DNA of 64,000 nt from an uncultured Collinsella sp. (GTDB lineage: Bacteria; Actinomycetota; Coriobacteriia; Coriobacteriales; Coriobacteriaceae). Within the stretch, counting starts at the first letter, position 1, and each line of letters opens with the position of its first letter. Below the pieces are notes generated by a model that saw only the letters and a program-made list of their open reading frames with translations, was not told where the DNA came from and did no database searches. Of the stretch, positions 56,026-64,000 are shown piece after piece. Position numbers and translations under genes: made by a program. The stretch covers positions 124,001-188,000 of the forward strand of contig CAAFGG010000052.1 in NCBI GenBank assembly GCA_900762325.1. Reading direction: 5' to 3'.

Positions 56026-56079
56026 GAGTTTAGATTTTGGGATAGCGAATTCGTCTGCCGTGCTGATGGCTGCGGCGCC

Positions 56080-56856
56080 CTATTCGCTCAGGGGGCGCAA
56101 GGACGCTTCTTCGAAGTGGAAGACGCACAAGCCGCTCTCGGTCTCAATGCTTGCGCGGCCGCAATCGTCGACCGTTCTAAATATGCCGCGTGCCAGCTCG
56201 TCTCCAGCGGGGGAGCGGGCGATAACGTGCTCCCCAATCCAATTGAGGTGTGCGACATATTCGTCGTGGACGGGCGCGAGCGGTCCGGCGTTTTCTTCCA
56301 TGGCGTTGAGGCGCTCTGCCCAGGTATCTACAGCGTCTATAACTGCGTGATAGACCTCATCGAGGAGCATGTCGACGGCGGGAACGCTCTCGTTGAGGTC
56401 CGAGAGGCCAATTGCCGCCAGGCCGCCATCGGGCACCTCTTGGGGCGTGTAGTTTACGTTGACACCAATGCCGCAGACGGCGAAAGGTTTGCCTTCGTTA
56501 TCGCGTGCGGCCTCGACCAGAATGCCGCCGAGTTTGCGTCCTCGCGCGACCAGGTCGTTGGGCCATTTGAGGCCAATCTCGTTTGCAAGACCTTGCTTTT
56601 CGAGTGCTTCGAGCACCACTAGGCCGCTGACGGCGGCAAGACCAGAGTACTTTGCGGGATTAACGCATGGACGCAGGACAATCGAAAGCAATAGGTTGCC
56701 GGCGGTTGAATCCCACTTGTGGCCGCGCCGGCCGCGTCCTGCCGTTTGCGCGCGGGCGGCAAGTCCTGTGCCGTGCGGCGCACCCTGTTTTCCTGCCTCG
56801 AGCAGGTCATCGTTGGTCGATCCGGTTACGTCGACAATCGTTAATTGGGCATCCAT
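56080..56856 (-). CDS. birA: Biotin-[acetyl-CoA-carboxylase] ligase
   Basis: A 258-residue monofunctional biotin protein ligase, lacking the N-terminal HTH of E. coli BirA. The biotinyl-AMP loop (AGRGRRGHKWDS), the KWPNDL motif (KWPNDLVARGRKLGGIL) and the C-terminal SH3-like domain are present. It attaches biotin to Lys123 of AccB, whose gene lies in the divergent operon. The ATG at 56856 follows AAGGAGG with a rather long 11-base spacing. Without an HTH it cannot be a repressor itself. Confidence 0.9.
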   Translation of the reverse strand: MDAQLTIVDVTGSTNDDLLEAGKQGAPHGTGLAARAQTAGRGRRGHKWDSTAGNLLLSIVLRPCVNPAKYSGLAAVSGLVVLEALEKQGLANEIGLKWPNDLVARGRKLGGILVEAARDNEGKPFAVCGIGVNVNYTPQEVPDGGLAAIGLSDLNESVPAVDMLLDEVYHAVIDAVDTWAERLNAMEENAGPLAPVHDEYVAHLNWIGEHVIARSPAGDELARGIFRTVDDCGRASIETESGLCVFHFEEASLRPLSE

Positions 56857-56951
56857 AGCGGCTGCTACCTCCTTATTGAATAAGTGAATGACGCAATGGT
56901 GTCGAGAGATAGACACAATGTGAAGCCTTTGTCGCATTTGGACAATTTAAT

Positions 56952-57013
56952 GTTAACACGTCAACAAAGACTGAAATGCGTTATCCTCTCTTGGTCGATG
57001 TAAACACGTCAAC
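56952..57013. promoter_or_regulatory. Two direct-repeat operator candidates between birA and fabH
   Basis: GTTAACACGTCAAC (56952-56965) and GTAAACACGTCAAC (57000-57013) are imperfect palindromes, 48 bp apart, flanking a likely fabH -10 box (TATCCT at 56982-56987). They could bind a fatty acid regulator controlling both directions. Confidence 0.5.
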
Positions 57014-57032
57014 AACTCAAAGGAGGTTAGTG

Positions 57033-57992
57033 ATGGGTTTCACGATTCTTGGAACAGGCTCGGCGCTTCCTGAACGCAGCGTTTCCAATGACGAGCTGTC
57101 TGAGTTCCTCGATACCTCGGATGAGTGGATTTTTACCCGCACGGGTATCAAGAGCCGCCACGTCTGCACCACCGAGTCACTTGACGACCTTGCCGTAGCG
57201 GCGAGTGAGCGGGCACTCCAGGTGTCCGGAATCGACGCGAGCCAGCTGGATCTGATCGTCTGTTCGACGACGACGGGTGACCACCTTGTTCCCGCTGAGG
57301 CGTGTGCCGTTGCTGAGCGACTAGGCGCGACGTGCCCTGCCTTCGATGTCTCGGCGGCTTGTGCCGGCTTCGTATTTGCGCTCGATGTCGCCGAGGGCTA
57401 TATCGCCCGCGGTCGCGCCGAGCGCGTGCTTGTCGTTGCTGCCGAGCAGATGACGCGCGCGCTCGACTGGACCGACCGTGCCACCTGCGTGCTCTTTGGC
57501 GATGGGGCAGGCGCCGCAGTGATTGAGGCTGGGGGAGACAGTCCCCTTGCCGTTGAGCTTTCGACGGCGCCCGACGTCGAGACGTTGCGCGTTCCCGGTC
57601 TGGTCGGTACCTCGCCGTTTAAGGCTTCCGCAGATAGCGCGAGCGTGCTGTCCATGAATGGCCGCCGCGTGTTCAAGTTCGGCGTCAACGCCATCTGCGA
57701 CACGGTCCATAAGCTTGCGATCGATGCGGGCATTTTGGTCGAAGACATCGATCATTTTGTATTCCATCAGGCTAACGAACGAATCCTGAGCCAGGCGGTC
57801 AAGCGCCTGGGCGTGCCGGACGAGCGCGTGGTTCGCACGTTGCGCGAGACCGGCAACATTTCGAGCGCATGCATTCCGCTTGCCCTCGACCGGCTGGCAA
57901 ACGCCGGTGCACTTCACACAGGCGACACCATCGCCTTGGTTGGATTTGGCGCCGGTCTGGATATAGGTGGCTATCTGCTTCGTTGGAAGTAG
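57033..57992 (+). CDS. fabH: Beta-ketoacyl-ACP synthase III
   Basis: A 319-residue initiating condensing enzyme of type II fatty acid synthesis, joining acetyl-CoA (or branched starters) and malonyl-ACP. The catalytic triad is visible as Cys110 in SAACAGF, His in FHQANERI and Asn in GNISSAC. The ATG at 57033 follows AAAGGAGG. It heads a nine-gene run with short gaps, all for fatty acid elongation and malonyl-CoA supply. Confidence 0.95.
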   Translation: MGFTILGTGSALPERSVSNDELSEFLDTSDEWIFTRTGIKSRHVCTTESLDDLAVAASERALQVSGIDASQLDLIVCSTTTGDHLVPAEACAVAERLGATCPAFDVSAACAGFVFALDVAEGYIARGRAERVLVVAAEQMTRALDWTDRATCVLFGDGAGAAVIEAGGDSPLAVELSTAPDVETLRVPGLVGTSPFKASADSASVLSMNGRRVFKFGVNAICDTVHKLAIDAGILVEDIDHFVFHQANERILSQAVKRLGVPDERVVRTLRETGNISSACIPLALDRLANAGALHTGDTIALVGFGAGLDIGGYLLRWK

Positions 57993-58043
57993 TCGCACAT
58001 AGGAAATAAAAACGCCCTAGGGCACAACCAAAGGAGAACTACC

Positions 58044-58280
58044 ATGGCAGATCAGAAGACCTTCGAGCGCGTTTGCGACGTTATCCGCGAGACCGCCGGT
58101 CTTGACGATGTCGAGATGAAGCCCGAGTCCACGCTCGAGGAGATTGGTCTCGACAGCCTGGGCACCGTCGAGATCCTCGTTGCCGTCGAGGACGAGTTTG
58201 GCATCCAGCTCGATACCGAGGAGAACCCCAAGACGGTCGGCGAGTTCGCCGATACGGTCGAGGCGGCATTGGAGAAGTAG
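58044..58280 (+). CDS. acpP: Acyl carrier protein
   Basis: A 78-residue acidic carrier. Ser38 in the GLDSLGTVE motif receives the 4'-phosphopantetheine arm that carries growing acyl chains. The DSL motif and the acidic helix II (VEILVAVEDEFGI) are as expected. AAAGGAG precedes the ATG. Two bases separate its stop from the fabK ATG. Confidence 0.95.
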   Translation: MADQKTFERVCDVIRETAGLDDVEMKPESTLEEIGLDSLGTVEILVAVEDEFGIQLDTEENPKTVGEFADTVEAALEK

Positions 58281-58282
58281 AG

Positions 58283-59227
58283 ATGCTCAAGACTCCTCTC
58301 TGCGATCTGCTCGGCATCGAAAAGCCCGTGTTCCAGGGCGGTATGGCCTGGATTGCCGATGCCTCGCTGGCGTCCGCAGTGTCCGAGGCGGGTGGCTTAG
58401 GCATCATCGCGGCCATGAACGCCGACGCCAACTGGCTGCGCGACCAGATTCACGAGCTGCGCGCCAGGACGGATAAACCCTTTGGCGTCAACGTCATGCT
58501 CATGAGCCCGTTTGCCGACGAGGTCGCGCAGGTCGTGATTGACGAGCGAGTGCCGGTCGTCGTGACGGGTGCCGGTAATCCCACCAAGTACATGAAGGCG
58601 TGGAACGAGGCGGGCATCAAGGTCATCCCGGTCGTTGCCTCGGTGGCGCTGGCGCGCCTCGTGGCACGTCGCGGAGCCACGGCGGTTGTTGCCGAGGGTA
58701 CCGAATCGGGCGGCCATATTGGCGAGACCTCGACGATGGCACTGGTGCCGCAGGTCGTCGATGCGGTTGACATTCCCGTCGTGGCCGCCGGCGGTATTGC
58801 CGACGGCCGCGGCGTGGCGGCCGCCTTTATGCTGGGCGCCGAAGGCGTGCAAGTGGGTACGCGCTTTCTGGTCGCAGACGAGTGCACCGTCTCGGAGCAG
58901 TACAAAGAGATGGTCCTGAAGGCCAACGACACTTCGACGCGTGCGACCGGTCGCTCGACGGGACATCCAGTGCGCGCCCTCAAGAGCCCCTTCACCAACG
59001 CCTATGCCAAGAGCGAGGGTTCCGGCGCGAGTGCCGAGGAGCTCGGTGCTATGGGAACCGGTGCGCTGCGTAAGGCCGCCAAGGACGGCAACTACGAAGA
59101 GGGTTCGTTTTTGTGTGGACAGATTGCCGGCATGGTCAACGAGCGCCAGAGCGCACGCGAAATCGTTGACGACCTGGTCGATGGCGCCGAGCGCGTCCTG
59201 AAGGGTGCGTGCGCATGGGTGGCGTAG
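58283..59227 (+). CDS. fabK: Enoyl-ACP reductase II (FMN-dependent FabK)
   Basis: A 314-residue flavoprotein of the 2-nitropropane dioxygenase-like fold that carries out the last reduction of each elongation cycle. Visible: QGGMAWIADASLASAVSEAG, GVNVML, EGTESGGHIGE (FMN-phosphate region), VVAAGGIADGRG and GAEGVQVGTRFL. FabK replaces FabI and is insensitive to triclosan in streptococci. It overlaps fabD by 13 bases. No FabI-type gene is in the window. Confidence 0.93.
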   Translation: MLKTPLCDLLGIEKPVFQGGMAWIADASLASAVSEAGGLGIIAAMNADANWLRDQIHELRARTDKPFGVNVMLMSPFADEVAQVVIDERVPVVVTGAGNPTKYMKAWNEAGIKVIPVVASVALARLVARRGATAVVAEGTESGGHIGETSTMALVPQVVDAVDIPVVAAGGIADGRGVAAAFMLGAEGVQVGTRFLVADECTVSEQYKEMVLKANDTSTRATGRSTGHPVRALKSPFTNAYAKSEGSGASAEELGAMGTGALRKAAKDGNYEEGSFLCGQIAGMVNERQSAREIVDDLVDGAERVLKGACAWVA

Positions 59228-60141
59228 CGTTTTTGTTTGCCGGCCAGGGTGCCCAGCACCCCGCGATGGGCGTCGACTTGATCGAGACATCGCCGGCGGC
59301 TGCCGAGGTGTTCGCCATTGCCGATGAGGTGCGCCCGGGGACGAGCGAGCAGTGCCGGAGCGCCTCCAAGGAGGAGCTCTCGCAGACCGAGAACACGCAG
59401 CCTTGCGTGTTCGTGCACGACTTGGCTGTCGCCGTCGCCCTGCGCGAGCGCGGCGTGGTGCCTGCCGCCTGTGCGGGATTCTCGCTGGGCGAGGTCGCTG
59501 CACTCACCTTTGCGGGGGCATTCGATACGCGAGCGGGTTTTGAGCTCGTGTGTGAGCGCGCGGCATTGATGGCCACGGCGGCCGAGCGTCACCCCGGCGG
59601 CATGCGCGCCGTCATCAAACTTGATGCTGCGCAAGTCGAGAACCTGGCTGCGCAGGCCGGCGAGGACTGCTGGCCGGTCAACTACAACAGTCCCCAGCAG
59701 ACGGTTGTGGCCGGAGCGCCCGATGCGCTGCAGACCCTCGACGTCCTAGTAAAAGAGGCTGGCGGCCGCGCCATGAAGGTCGCGGTGTCGGGTGCATTTC
59801 ATAGCCCCTATATGGCCGAGGCGGCCTGTGGCCTTGCCGCATATATTGAGGCCGGTCACGCGCCGTCCCCGTTGCTCATTCCTGTTTTGGCAAATATGAC
59901 AGCGGCGCCCTATCCGGCGGACCCCCAGACGGCATCGGAGGTGCTGGCCAACCAGGTGAGTCATGCCGTGCGCTGGGTCGACACGCTGCATGCTCTGCAG
60001 GATCAAGGCATCGACACGTTTATTGAGGTCGGCCCCGGCAAAACGCTGTCGGGCCTGGTCAAGCGTACGCTGAGCGACGTTCGTGTGTATTCGTGCGAAA
60101 CGGTCGAGCAGGTCGCAGCTATTGCCGACGAGCTCGCATAG
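59215..60141 (+). CDS. fabD: Malonyl-CoA:ACP transacylase
   Basis: A 308-residue transferase that loads malonate onto ACP. The glutamine of FLFAGQGAQHPAMG, the nucleophile in GFSLGE (Phe in place of the common His of GHSLGE), and the catalytic His in SGAFHSPYM are visible; IEVGPGKTLSGLVKR closes the domain. The ATG at 59215 is chosen over GTG at 59209 for better spacing from AAGGGTG. It overlaps the fabK end by 13 bases. Confidence 0.93.
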   Translation: MGGVAFLFAGQGAQHPAMGVDLIETSPAAAEVFAIADEVRPGTSEQCRSASKEELSQTENTQPCVFVHDLAVAVALRERGVVPAACAGFSLGEVAALTFAGAFDTRAGFELVCERAALMATAAERHPGGMRAVIKLDAAQVENLAAQAGEDCWPVNYNSPQQTVVAGAPDALQTLDVLVKEAGGRAMKVAVSGAFHSPYMAEAACGLAAYIEAGHAPSPLLIPVLANMTAAPYPADPQTASEVLANQVSHAVRWVDTLHALQDQGIDTFIEVGPGKTLSGLVKRTLSDVRVYSCETVEQVAAIADELA

Positions 60142-60171
60142 TTCACAGGGCTGTAACCCGAAAGGAATGAC

Positions 60172-60945
60172 ATGGGCAACTTGAACAACGGCGCGCTCGA
60201 GCGCAACGACTCACGTCGCGTGGCGCTTGTCACGGGCGGCTCGCGCGGCATCGGTCGCGCTTGTGCCGTGGGCCTGGCGGAGGACGGCTTTGATATCGCC
60301 GTCGTCTATGCCGGTAGCGCAGATGCGGCGCGCGAGACGTGCGAAGCCTGTGAGGCGGCTGGCGCCACGGCGCGCGCATATCAATGTGACGTGGCCGACC
60401 CCGCCGCCGTCAACGCGTGCGTGGAAGCGGTCCTCAACGACTTTGGCTCCATTTGGGCGCTCGTCAACAACGCTGGCATCACCCGCGATGGCCTGCTTAT
60501 GCGCATGGGCGACGACGCCTTCGATCGCGTGCTCGATGTCAATCTTAAAGGAACGTTTAACACGACGCGCGCGCTCACCAAGACCTTTATGCGCCAGCGC
60601 GGCGGCTGCGTCGTCAACATGAGCTCGGTCGTGGGCCTGATGGGCAATGCCGGGCAGGCCAACTACGCTGCCTCCAAGGCGGGCGTGATCGGCCTGACCA
60701 AGGCGGTGGCGCGCGAGCTTGCGCCCCGCGGTGTACGAGTGAACGCGGTCGCCCCCGGGTTTGTCGAGACGGATATGACGGCAAAGCTCTCGGAGAAGGT
60801 GCGTACGGTAACCGAGGAGCAGATTCCCCTTAAGCGTATGGCGCAGCCCGAAGAGGTGGCCGGTGTGGTGCGATTTTTAGTGAGCGATGCGGCTGCCTAC
60901 ATTACGGGCGAAGTCATACGCGTCGACGGCGGAATGGCGATGTAG
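60172..60945 (+). CDS. fabG: 3-oxoacyl-ACP reductase
   Basis: A 257-residue short-chain dehydrogenase/reductase using NADPH. The Rossmann motif TGGSRGIGRA (~22-31), the NNAG segment, the active Ser in NMSSVVG, and Tyr165/Lys169 in NYAASKAG are present; the end (ITGEVIRVDGGMAM) is typical of FabG. A ~12-residue N-terminal extension precedes the fold. AAAGGA lies upstream of the ATG. Confidence 0.95.
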   Translation: MGNLNNGALERNDSRRVALVTGGSRGIGRACAVGLAEDGFDIAVVYAGSADAARETCEACEAAGATARAYQCDVADPAAVNACVEAVLNDFGSIWALVNNAGITRDGLLMRMGDDAFDRVLDVNLKGTFNTTRALTKTFMRQRGGCVVNMSSVVGLMGNAGQANYAASKAGVIGLTKAVARELAPRGVRVNAVAPGFVETDMTAKLSEKVRTVTEEQIPLKRMAQPEEVAGVVRFLVSDAAAYITGEVIRVDGGMAM

Positions 60946-60984
60946 AAAGCAAGCCGGGTAAGCGGCTTGGATGAGGAGACCATG

Positions 60985-62232
60985 ATGGAACAGAGAGTTG
61001 CAATCACCGGTATCGGTGCCGTGTCGCCGCTCGGCAACACCGCGCTTGCCACCTGGGCGGCCATGTGCGCCGGCACGTGCGGCATCGGCCCGATCACGCA
61101 CTTCGATACCGATGCGTTTGCCGTCAAGGTGGCAGCCGAGGTCAAGGGCTTTGACGGCAACGAGTACTTTGGCAAGCGTGACGCCAAGCATCTCGACCCC
61201 TGCGTTCAGTTTGCGATGGCGGCTTCGGACGAAGCCATGCACGATGCGGGCTTTGATGTCGAAGGCGCCATCGATCGCGAGCGCCTGGGCGTCTACGTGG
61301 GCTCGGGCGTGGGCGGCATGACGACGCTCGTCGACAACGTCCATACGATTGCCGAACGTGGGCCCCGCCGCGCATCGCCCTATATGATCGCGATGATGAT
61401 CCCCAACATGGCATCGGGCAATATCGCAATCCGCCACAAGGCAAAGGGCCCGACCCTGCCCGTGGTGACCGCGTGCGCAACCTCGGCCCATGCGGTGGGC
61501 GAGGCGTTCCGCGCCATCAAGCACGGCTATGCCGACGCGATCCTCGCGGGCGGCGCCGAGGCTGCAATTATCCCCGATGCCGTTGCGGGCTTTACGTCCT
61601 GCCGCGCATTGACCACCAACCCCGATCCCGCGACGGCCTGCCGTCCGTTCGATGCAGACCGCGACGGCTTTGTGATGGGCGAGGGCGCCTGCGTGCTCGT
61701 GCTCGAGAGCATGGAACATGCGCAGGCGCGCGGTGCGCACATTTATGCCGAGGTCGTGGGCTACGGCAACACCGATGATGCCTATCACATCACGAGCCCT
61801 GATCCCGAGGCTGCCGGCATTGCCCGCGCGATATCGCTGGCGGTGACCGAGGGCGACGTCAAGCCTTCCGAGGGTCTCTACATCAATGCCCACGGCACAT
61901 CGACCAAGCTCAACGATTCGTCCGAGACGGCGGGCATTAAGCGTGCGCTCGGCGAGGACGCGGCGCGCGCCGCGCACGTCTCGTCGACTAAGTCGATGAC
62001 CGGCCACATGATCGGTGCCACGGGCGCCATCGAGGTCATGGCCTGCGCCATGGCGCTCGAGCAGGGCGTGGTGCCGCCGACCATTAACTACCACACGCCC
62101 GATCCCGCCTGCGATCTTGACTACACGCCAAATCGCGCGGTTCGCGCCGACCTTACCTGGGCGCTTTCGACCAACCTGGGCTTTGGCGGACACAACGCCG
62201 CCATCGCGCTGCGTAGATATACGAGGAGCTAG
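60985..62232 (+). CDS. fabF: Beta-ketoacyl-ACP synthase II
   Basis: A 415-residue elongating condensing enzyme. The catalytic Cys164 lies in TACATSAH, the two active His residues in NAHGTSTKLND and TGHMIGATG, and the C-terminal NLGFGGHNAAI is typical. The ATG at 60985 is chosen from two adjacent ATGs by spacing from GAGGAG. It extends acyl-ACPs using malonyl-ACP. accB starts 4 bases after its stop. Confidence 0.95.
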   Translation: MEQRVAITGIGAVSPLGNTALATWAAMCAGTCGIGPITHFDTDAFAVKVAAEVKGFDGNEYFGKRDAKHLDPCVQFAMAASDEAMHDAGFDVEGAIDRERLGVYVGSGVGGMTTLVDNVHTIAERGPRRASPYMIAMMIPNMASGNIAIRHKAKGPTLPVVTACATSAHAVGEAFRAIKHGYADAILAGGAEAAIIPDAVAGFTSCRALTTNPDPATACRPFDADRDGFVMGEGACVLVLESMEHAQARGAHIYAEVVGYGNTDDAYHITSPDPEAAGIARAISLAVTEGDVKPSEGLYINAHGTSTKLNDSSETAGIKRALGEDAARAAHVSSTKSMTGHMIGATGAIEVMACAMALEQGVVPPTINYHTPDPACDLDYTPNRAVRADLTWALSTNLGFGGHNAAIALRRYTRS

Positions 62233-62235
62233 AGC

Positions 62236-62709
62236 ATGGATTCCAAAAGACTTGCCGAGATAGCCGATGTTATGGAGGACCGCGGCCTTACGCGCGTGCG
62301 CGTTGAGGAGCCCGATGGCACCGCGGTCGAGCTCGAGCGCGCGAGCGCCGCGCAGCCGGTTGCCGTGCCCATGCCCATGCCGAGCGCCATGGCTGCTCCG
62401 GTTGTGGCTCCCACAGTCGCGCCTGCCGCACCGGAACCCGCCGCGCAGACACCTGCGGCCGCGCCGGAGCCCAAGGGCATCGAGGTGACCGCTCCCATGG
62501 TCGGCGTTTTCTATGCTGCCCCGGCGCCGGGCGACGAGCCGTTTGTGCATGTGGGCTCCAAGGTCAAGGCCGGCGAGACCCTCTGCATCATCGAGGCCAT
62601 GAAGGTTCTCAACGAGGTGACGGCCGAGGCAGACGGCGAGGTGCTCGAGATCTGCGTGGCCGACGGTGACCTCGTGGAGTTTGGCAGCTGCCTCATGAGG
62701 ATCGGATAG
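62236..62709 (+). CDS. accB: Biotin carboxyl carrier protein of acetyl-CoA carboxylase
   Basis: A 157-residue carrier. An N-terminal ~35-residue dimer/binding region, an Ala/Pro-rich hinge (~36-78) and the biotinyl domain follow; biotin is attached to Lys123 in IEAMKVLNEV. The thumb region (TAPMVGVFYAAPAPGDEPFV) is typical of acetyl-CoA carboxylase BCCP. Modified by BirA, encoded across the intergenic region upstream of this operon. Confidence 0.95.
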   Translation: MDSKRLAEIADVMEDRGLTRVRVEEPDGTAVELERASAAQPVAVPMPMPSAMAAPVVAPTVAPAAPEPAAQTPAAAPEPKGIEVTAPMVGVFYAAPAPGDEPFVHVGSKVKAGETLCIIEAMKVLNEVTAEADGEVLEICVADGDLVEFGSCLMRIG

Positions 62710-62718
62710 GTGATATCC

Positions 62719-63141
62719 ATGAACAAAGAAGAGCTCAAGGAGCTGTTGCCGCATCGCGAGCCGATGCTCTTGCTCGACGAAGCCGAGCTGGTGGGCGACG
62801 AGGCCCACGGCAAGATCACGATTACGGGCGACGAGTACTTTTTGCAGGGGCATTTTCCGGGAAACCCGGTCGTCCCCGGCGTGATTCAGTGCGAGATGCT
62901 CGCCCAGAACTGCTGCGTGCTGCTGATGGGCGATGAGGAAGCGCGAGGCGCGACGCCGTTCTACACGAGTCTGGACAAGGTTCGCTTTAAGCGTCCGGTG
63001 CGCCCGGGCGACACGGTGGATCTGGTGTGCTCAATCACGCGTGCGCGCGGGCCGTTCCGCTTTGCGACGGGTACTGCGAGCGTCAACGGTGAGGTTTGCT
63101 GCCGCGCCGATATGTCTTTTGCACTCATGCACGAAAGTTAA
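62719..63141 (+). CDS. fabZ: 3-hydroxyacyl-ACP dehydratase
   Basis: A 140-residue hot-dog-fold dehydratase making trans-2-enoyl-ACP. His45 and the Glu in GHFPGNPVVPGVIQCEMLAQ are the catalytic pair; LLPHREPMLLLDEAE is the family start. The ATG at 62719 is preferred to the GTG at 62710 that follows the accB stop directly. It is the only dehydratase in this operon; no FabA-like or FabM-like gene is seen here. Confidence 0.94.
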   Translation: MNKEELKELLPHREPMLLLDEAELVGDEAHGKITITGDEYFLQGHFPGNPVVPGVIQCEMLAQNCCVLLMGDEEARGATPFYTSLDKVRFKRPVRPGDTVDLVCSITRARGPFRFATGTASVNGEVCCRADMSFALMHES

Positions 63142-63151
63142 GGAAGGCTTC

Positions 63152-64000
63152 ATGTTCGACAAAGTGCTCATCGCCAACCGCGGCGAGGTCGCGGTCCGTG
63201 TTATCCGCGCGTGCCGCGATATGGGCATCAAGACCGTCGCCGTCTATTCCACGGCCGATGCGGACGCGCTGCACGTGCAACTTGCCGACGAGGCGTATTG
63301 CATCGGCGGCCCGCGTCTTGCCGAGAGTTACCTCAACGACGATGCCGTGCTCACCTGTGCCGTAAAGTCGGGAGCTAAGGCAATTCATCCCGGCTATGGC
63401 TTTTTCTCCGAGAAGGCGAGCTTCGTGCGCGACTGCGACAAGTATGGCCTGGCGTTTGTCGGTCCCTCGGCCGAGGTCATCGACAGCATGGGCGACAAAG
63501 ATGCCGCACGTCGAACGGCTGCCGCCGCGGGCGTGCCCATCGTACCGGGTTGCGATTTGCTCAAAAGCCCCGAGGAGGCGACGGCCGAGGCCGAGCGCAT
63601 CGGCTGCCCAGTGCTTATTAAGGCGCGTGCCGGCGGTGGCGGTCGCGGCATTCGCAAGGTCGAGCGCGTGGAAGATGCGGCAAAGGCGTTCATCGAGGCG
63701 CGTGCCGAAGGCGAGGCCGTTTTTGGCGACGGCGAGTGCTACATGGAGAAGTTTGTCGCGCCGGCGCACCATGTTGAGGTACAGATTATGGCCGATAAGC
63801 AGGGCCATGTGTTTTCGCTCGGCGAGCGCGAGTGCTCGGTGCAGCGCCGCAACCAAAAGCTGATCGAGGAGAGCCCCGCGCCGTGCCTCGACGGACACGA
63901 TGATATTCGCGCTCGTATGCACAAGGCTGCGCGCGATTTGGCTCGTGCCGTCGGCTACGAAGGAGCCGGTACCATCGAGTTCCTGTATTCGGACGACGGC
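63152..64000 (+). CDS. accC: Biotin carboxylase subunit of acetyl-CoA carboxylase (3' truncated)
   Basis: The gene runs off the window; 283 codons are present. MFDKVLIANRGEVAVRVIRA starts the typical ATP-grasp fold; HPGYGFFSEKASFV, KARAGGGGRGIRKV (the glycine-rich ATP loop) and EVQIMADKQGHVFSLGEREC are present. It carboxylates the biotin on AccB using bicarbonate and ATP. AAGGAAGG lies 5-12 bases upstream of the ATG. The accD and accA genes that would complete the carboxylase are expected beyond the window. Confidence 0.93.
   Translation, partial: MFDKVLIANRGEVAVRVIRACRDMGIKTVAVYSTADADALHVQLADEAYCIGGPRLAESYLNDDAVLTCAVKSGAKAIHPGYGFFSEKASFVRDCDKYGLAFVGPSAEVIDSMGDKDAARRTAAAAGVPIVPGCDLLKSPEEATAEAERIGCPVLIKARAGGGGRGIRKVERVEDAAKAFIEARAEGEAVFGDGECYMEKFVAPAHHVEVQIMADKQGHVFSLGERECSVQRRNQKLIEESPAPCLDGHDDIRARMHKAARDLARAVGYEGAGTIEFLYSDDG

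Overview
The window is a GC-rich (about 60%) bacterial chromosome segment, mostly housekeeping genes with uniform G/C-ending codon use. Gene content and order (disA-ispD-ispF-cysS-rlmB-yacP; tRNA-tuf-rpmG-tRNA-secE-nusG-rplKA; rplJL-galU-rpoBC; rpsLG-fusA-rpsJ; a FabK-type fatty acid operon) fit the class Coriobacteriia (Actinomycetota). My best guess from memory is a Collinsella-like gut organism. This is inference, with no search behind it.

Layout. 0-2.5 kb: the end of clpC and a pepD dipeptidase. 2.5-5.4 kb: a hipBA toxin-antitoxin pair with a three-site operator array, then mntP behind a manganese riboswitch. 5.4-10.9 kb: disA-ispD-ispF-cysS-rlmB-yacP. 10.9-12.4 kb: a second HipA-like kinase with its own HTH domain and a 27-bp palindromic operator. 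12.5-17.8 kb: tRNA-Thr, a repeat-filled spacer, tRNA-Tyr-Thr-Met, tuf, rpmG, tRNA-Trp, secE, nusG, rplK, rplA. 17.8-39.3 kb: a 22-kb block of metabolic and transport genes that separates rplKA from rplJL (metallophosphoesterase plus ParB/BMP-like protein, MscS channel, wall-anchored nucleotidase, TrpXYZ-like ABC importer, WYL regulator, asnS, PTS EIIA, esterase, FeoA-FeoB fusion, MFS exporter, GH13 enzyme, DNA glycosylase, aminotransferase). 39.3-50.3 kb: L10 leader, rplJ, rplL, galU, rpoB, rpoC. 50.3-52 kb: ECF sigma factor and its membrane anti-sigma candidate. 52.2-56 kb: rpsL, rpsG, fusA, rpsJ. 56-64 kb: birA divergent from fabH-acpP-fabK-fabD-fabG-fabF-accB-fabZ-accC (cut by the window end).

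How the genes work together. Most of the window is the transcription and translation core. BirA biotinylates AccB, the carrier of acetyl-CoA carboxylase encoded in the operon divergent from it, and two copies of a 14-bp motif lie in their shared promoter region. Metal homeostasis appears twice: Mn export under a riboswitch, and Fe(II) import behind two candidate repressor boxes.

The least explained feature is the intergenic DNA. At least six kinds of palindromic element occur. Two kinds (9.1/17.9 kb and 39.3/52.2 kb) keep a conserved core while the surrounding stem sequence differs between copies yet stays paired within each copy. This is strong comparative evidence for a selected structure, and these are my main candidates for an undescribed element. 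RpoB also has an unusual 17-residue block in place of the near-invariant segment after the rifampicin cluster, and RpoC carries a C-terminal extension with a helix-hairpin-helix motif resembling the alpha-subunit CTD.
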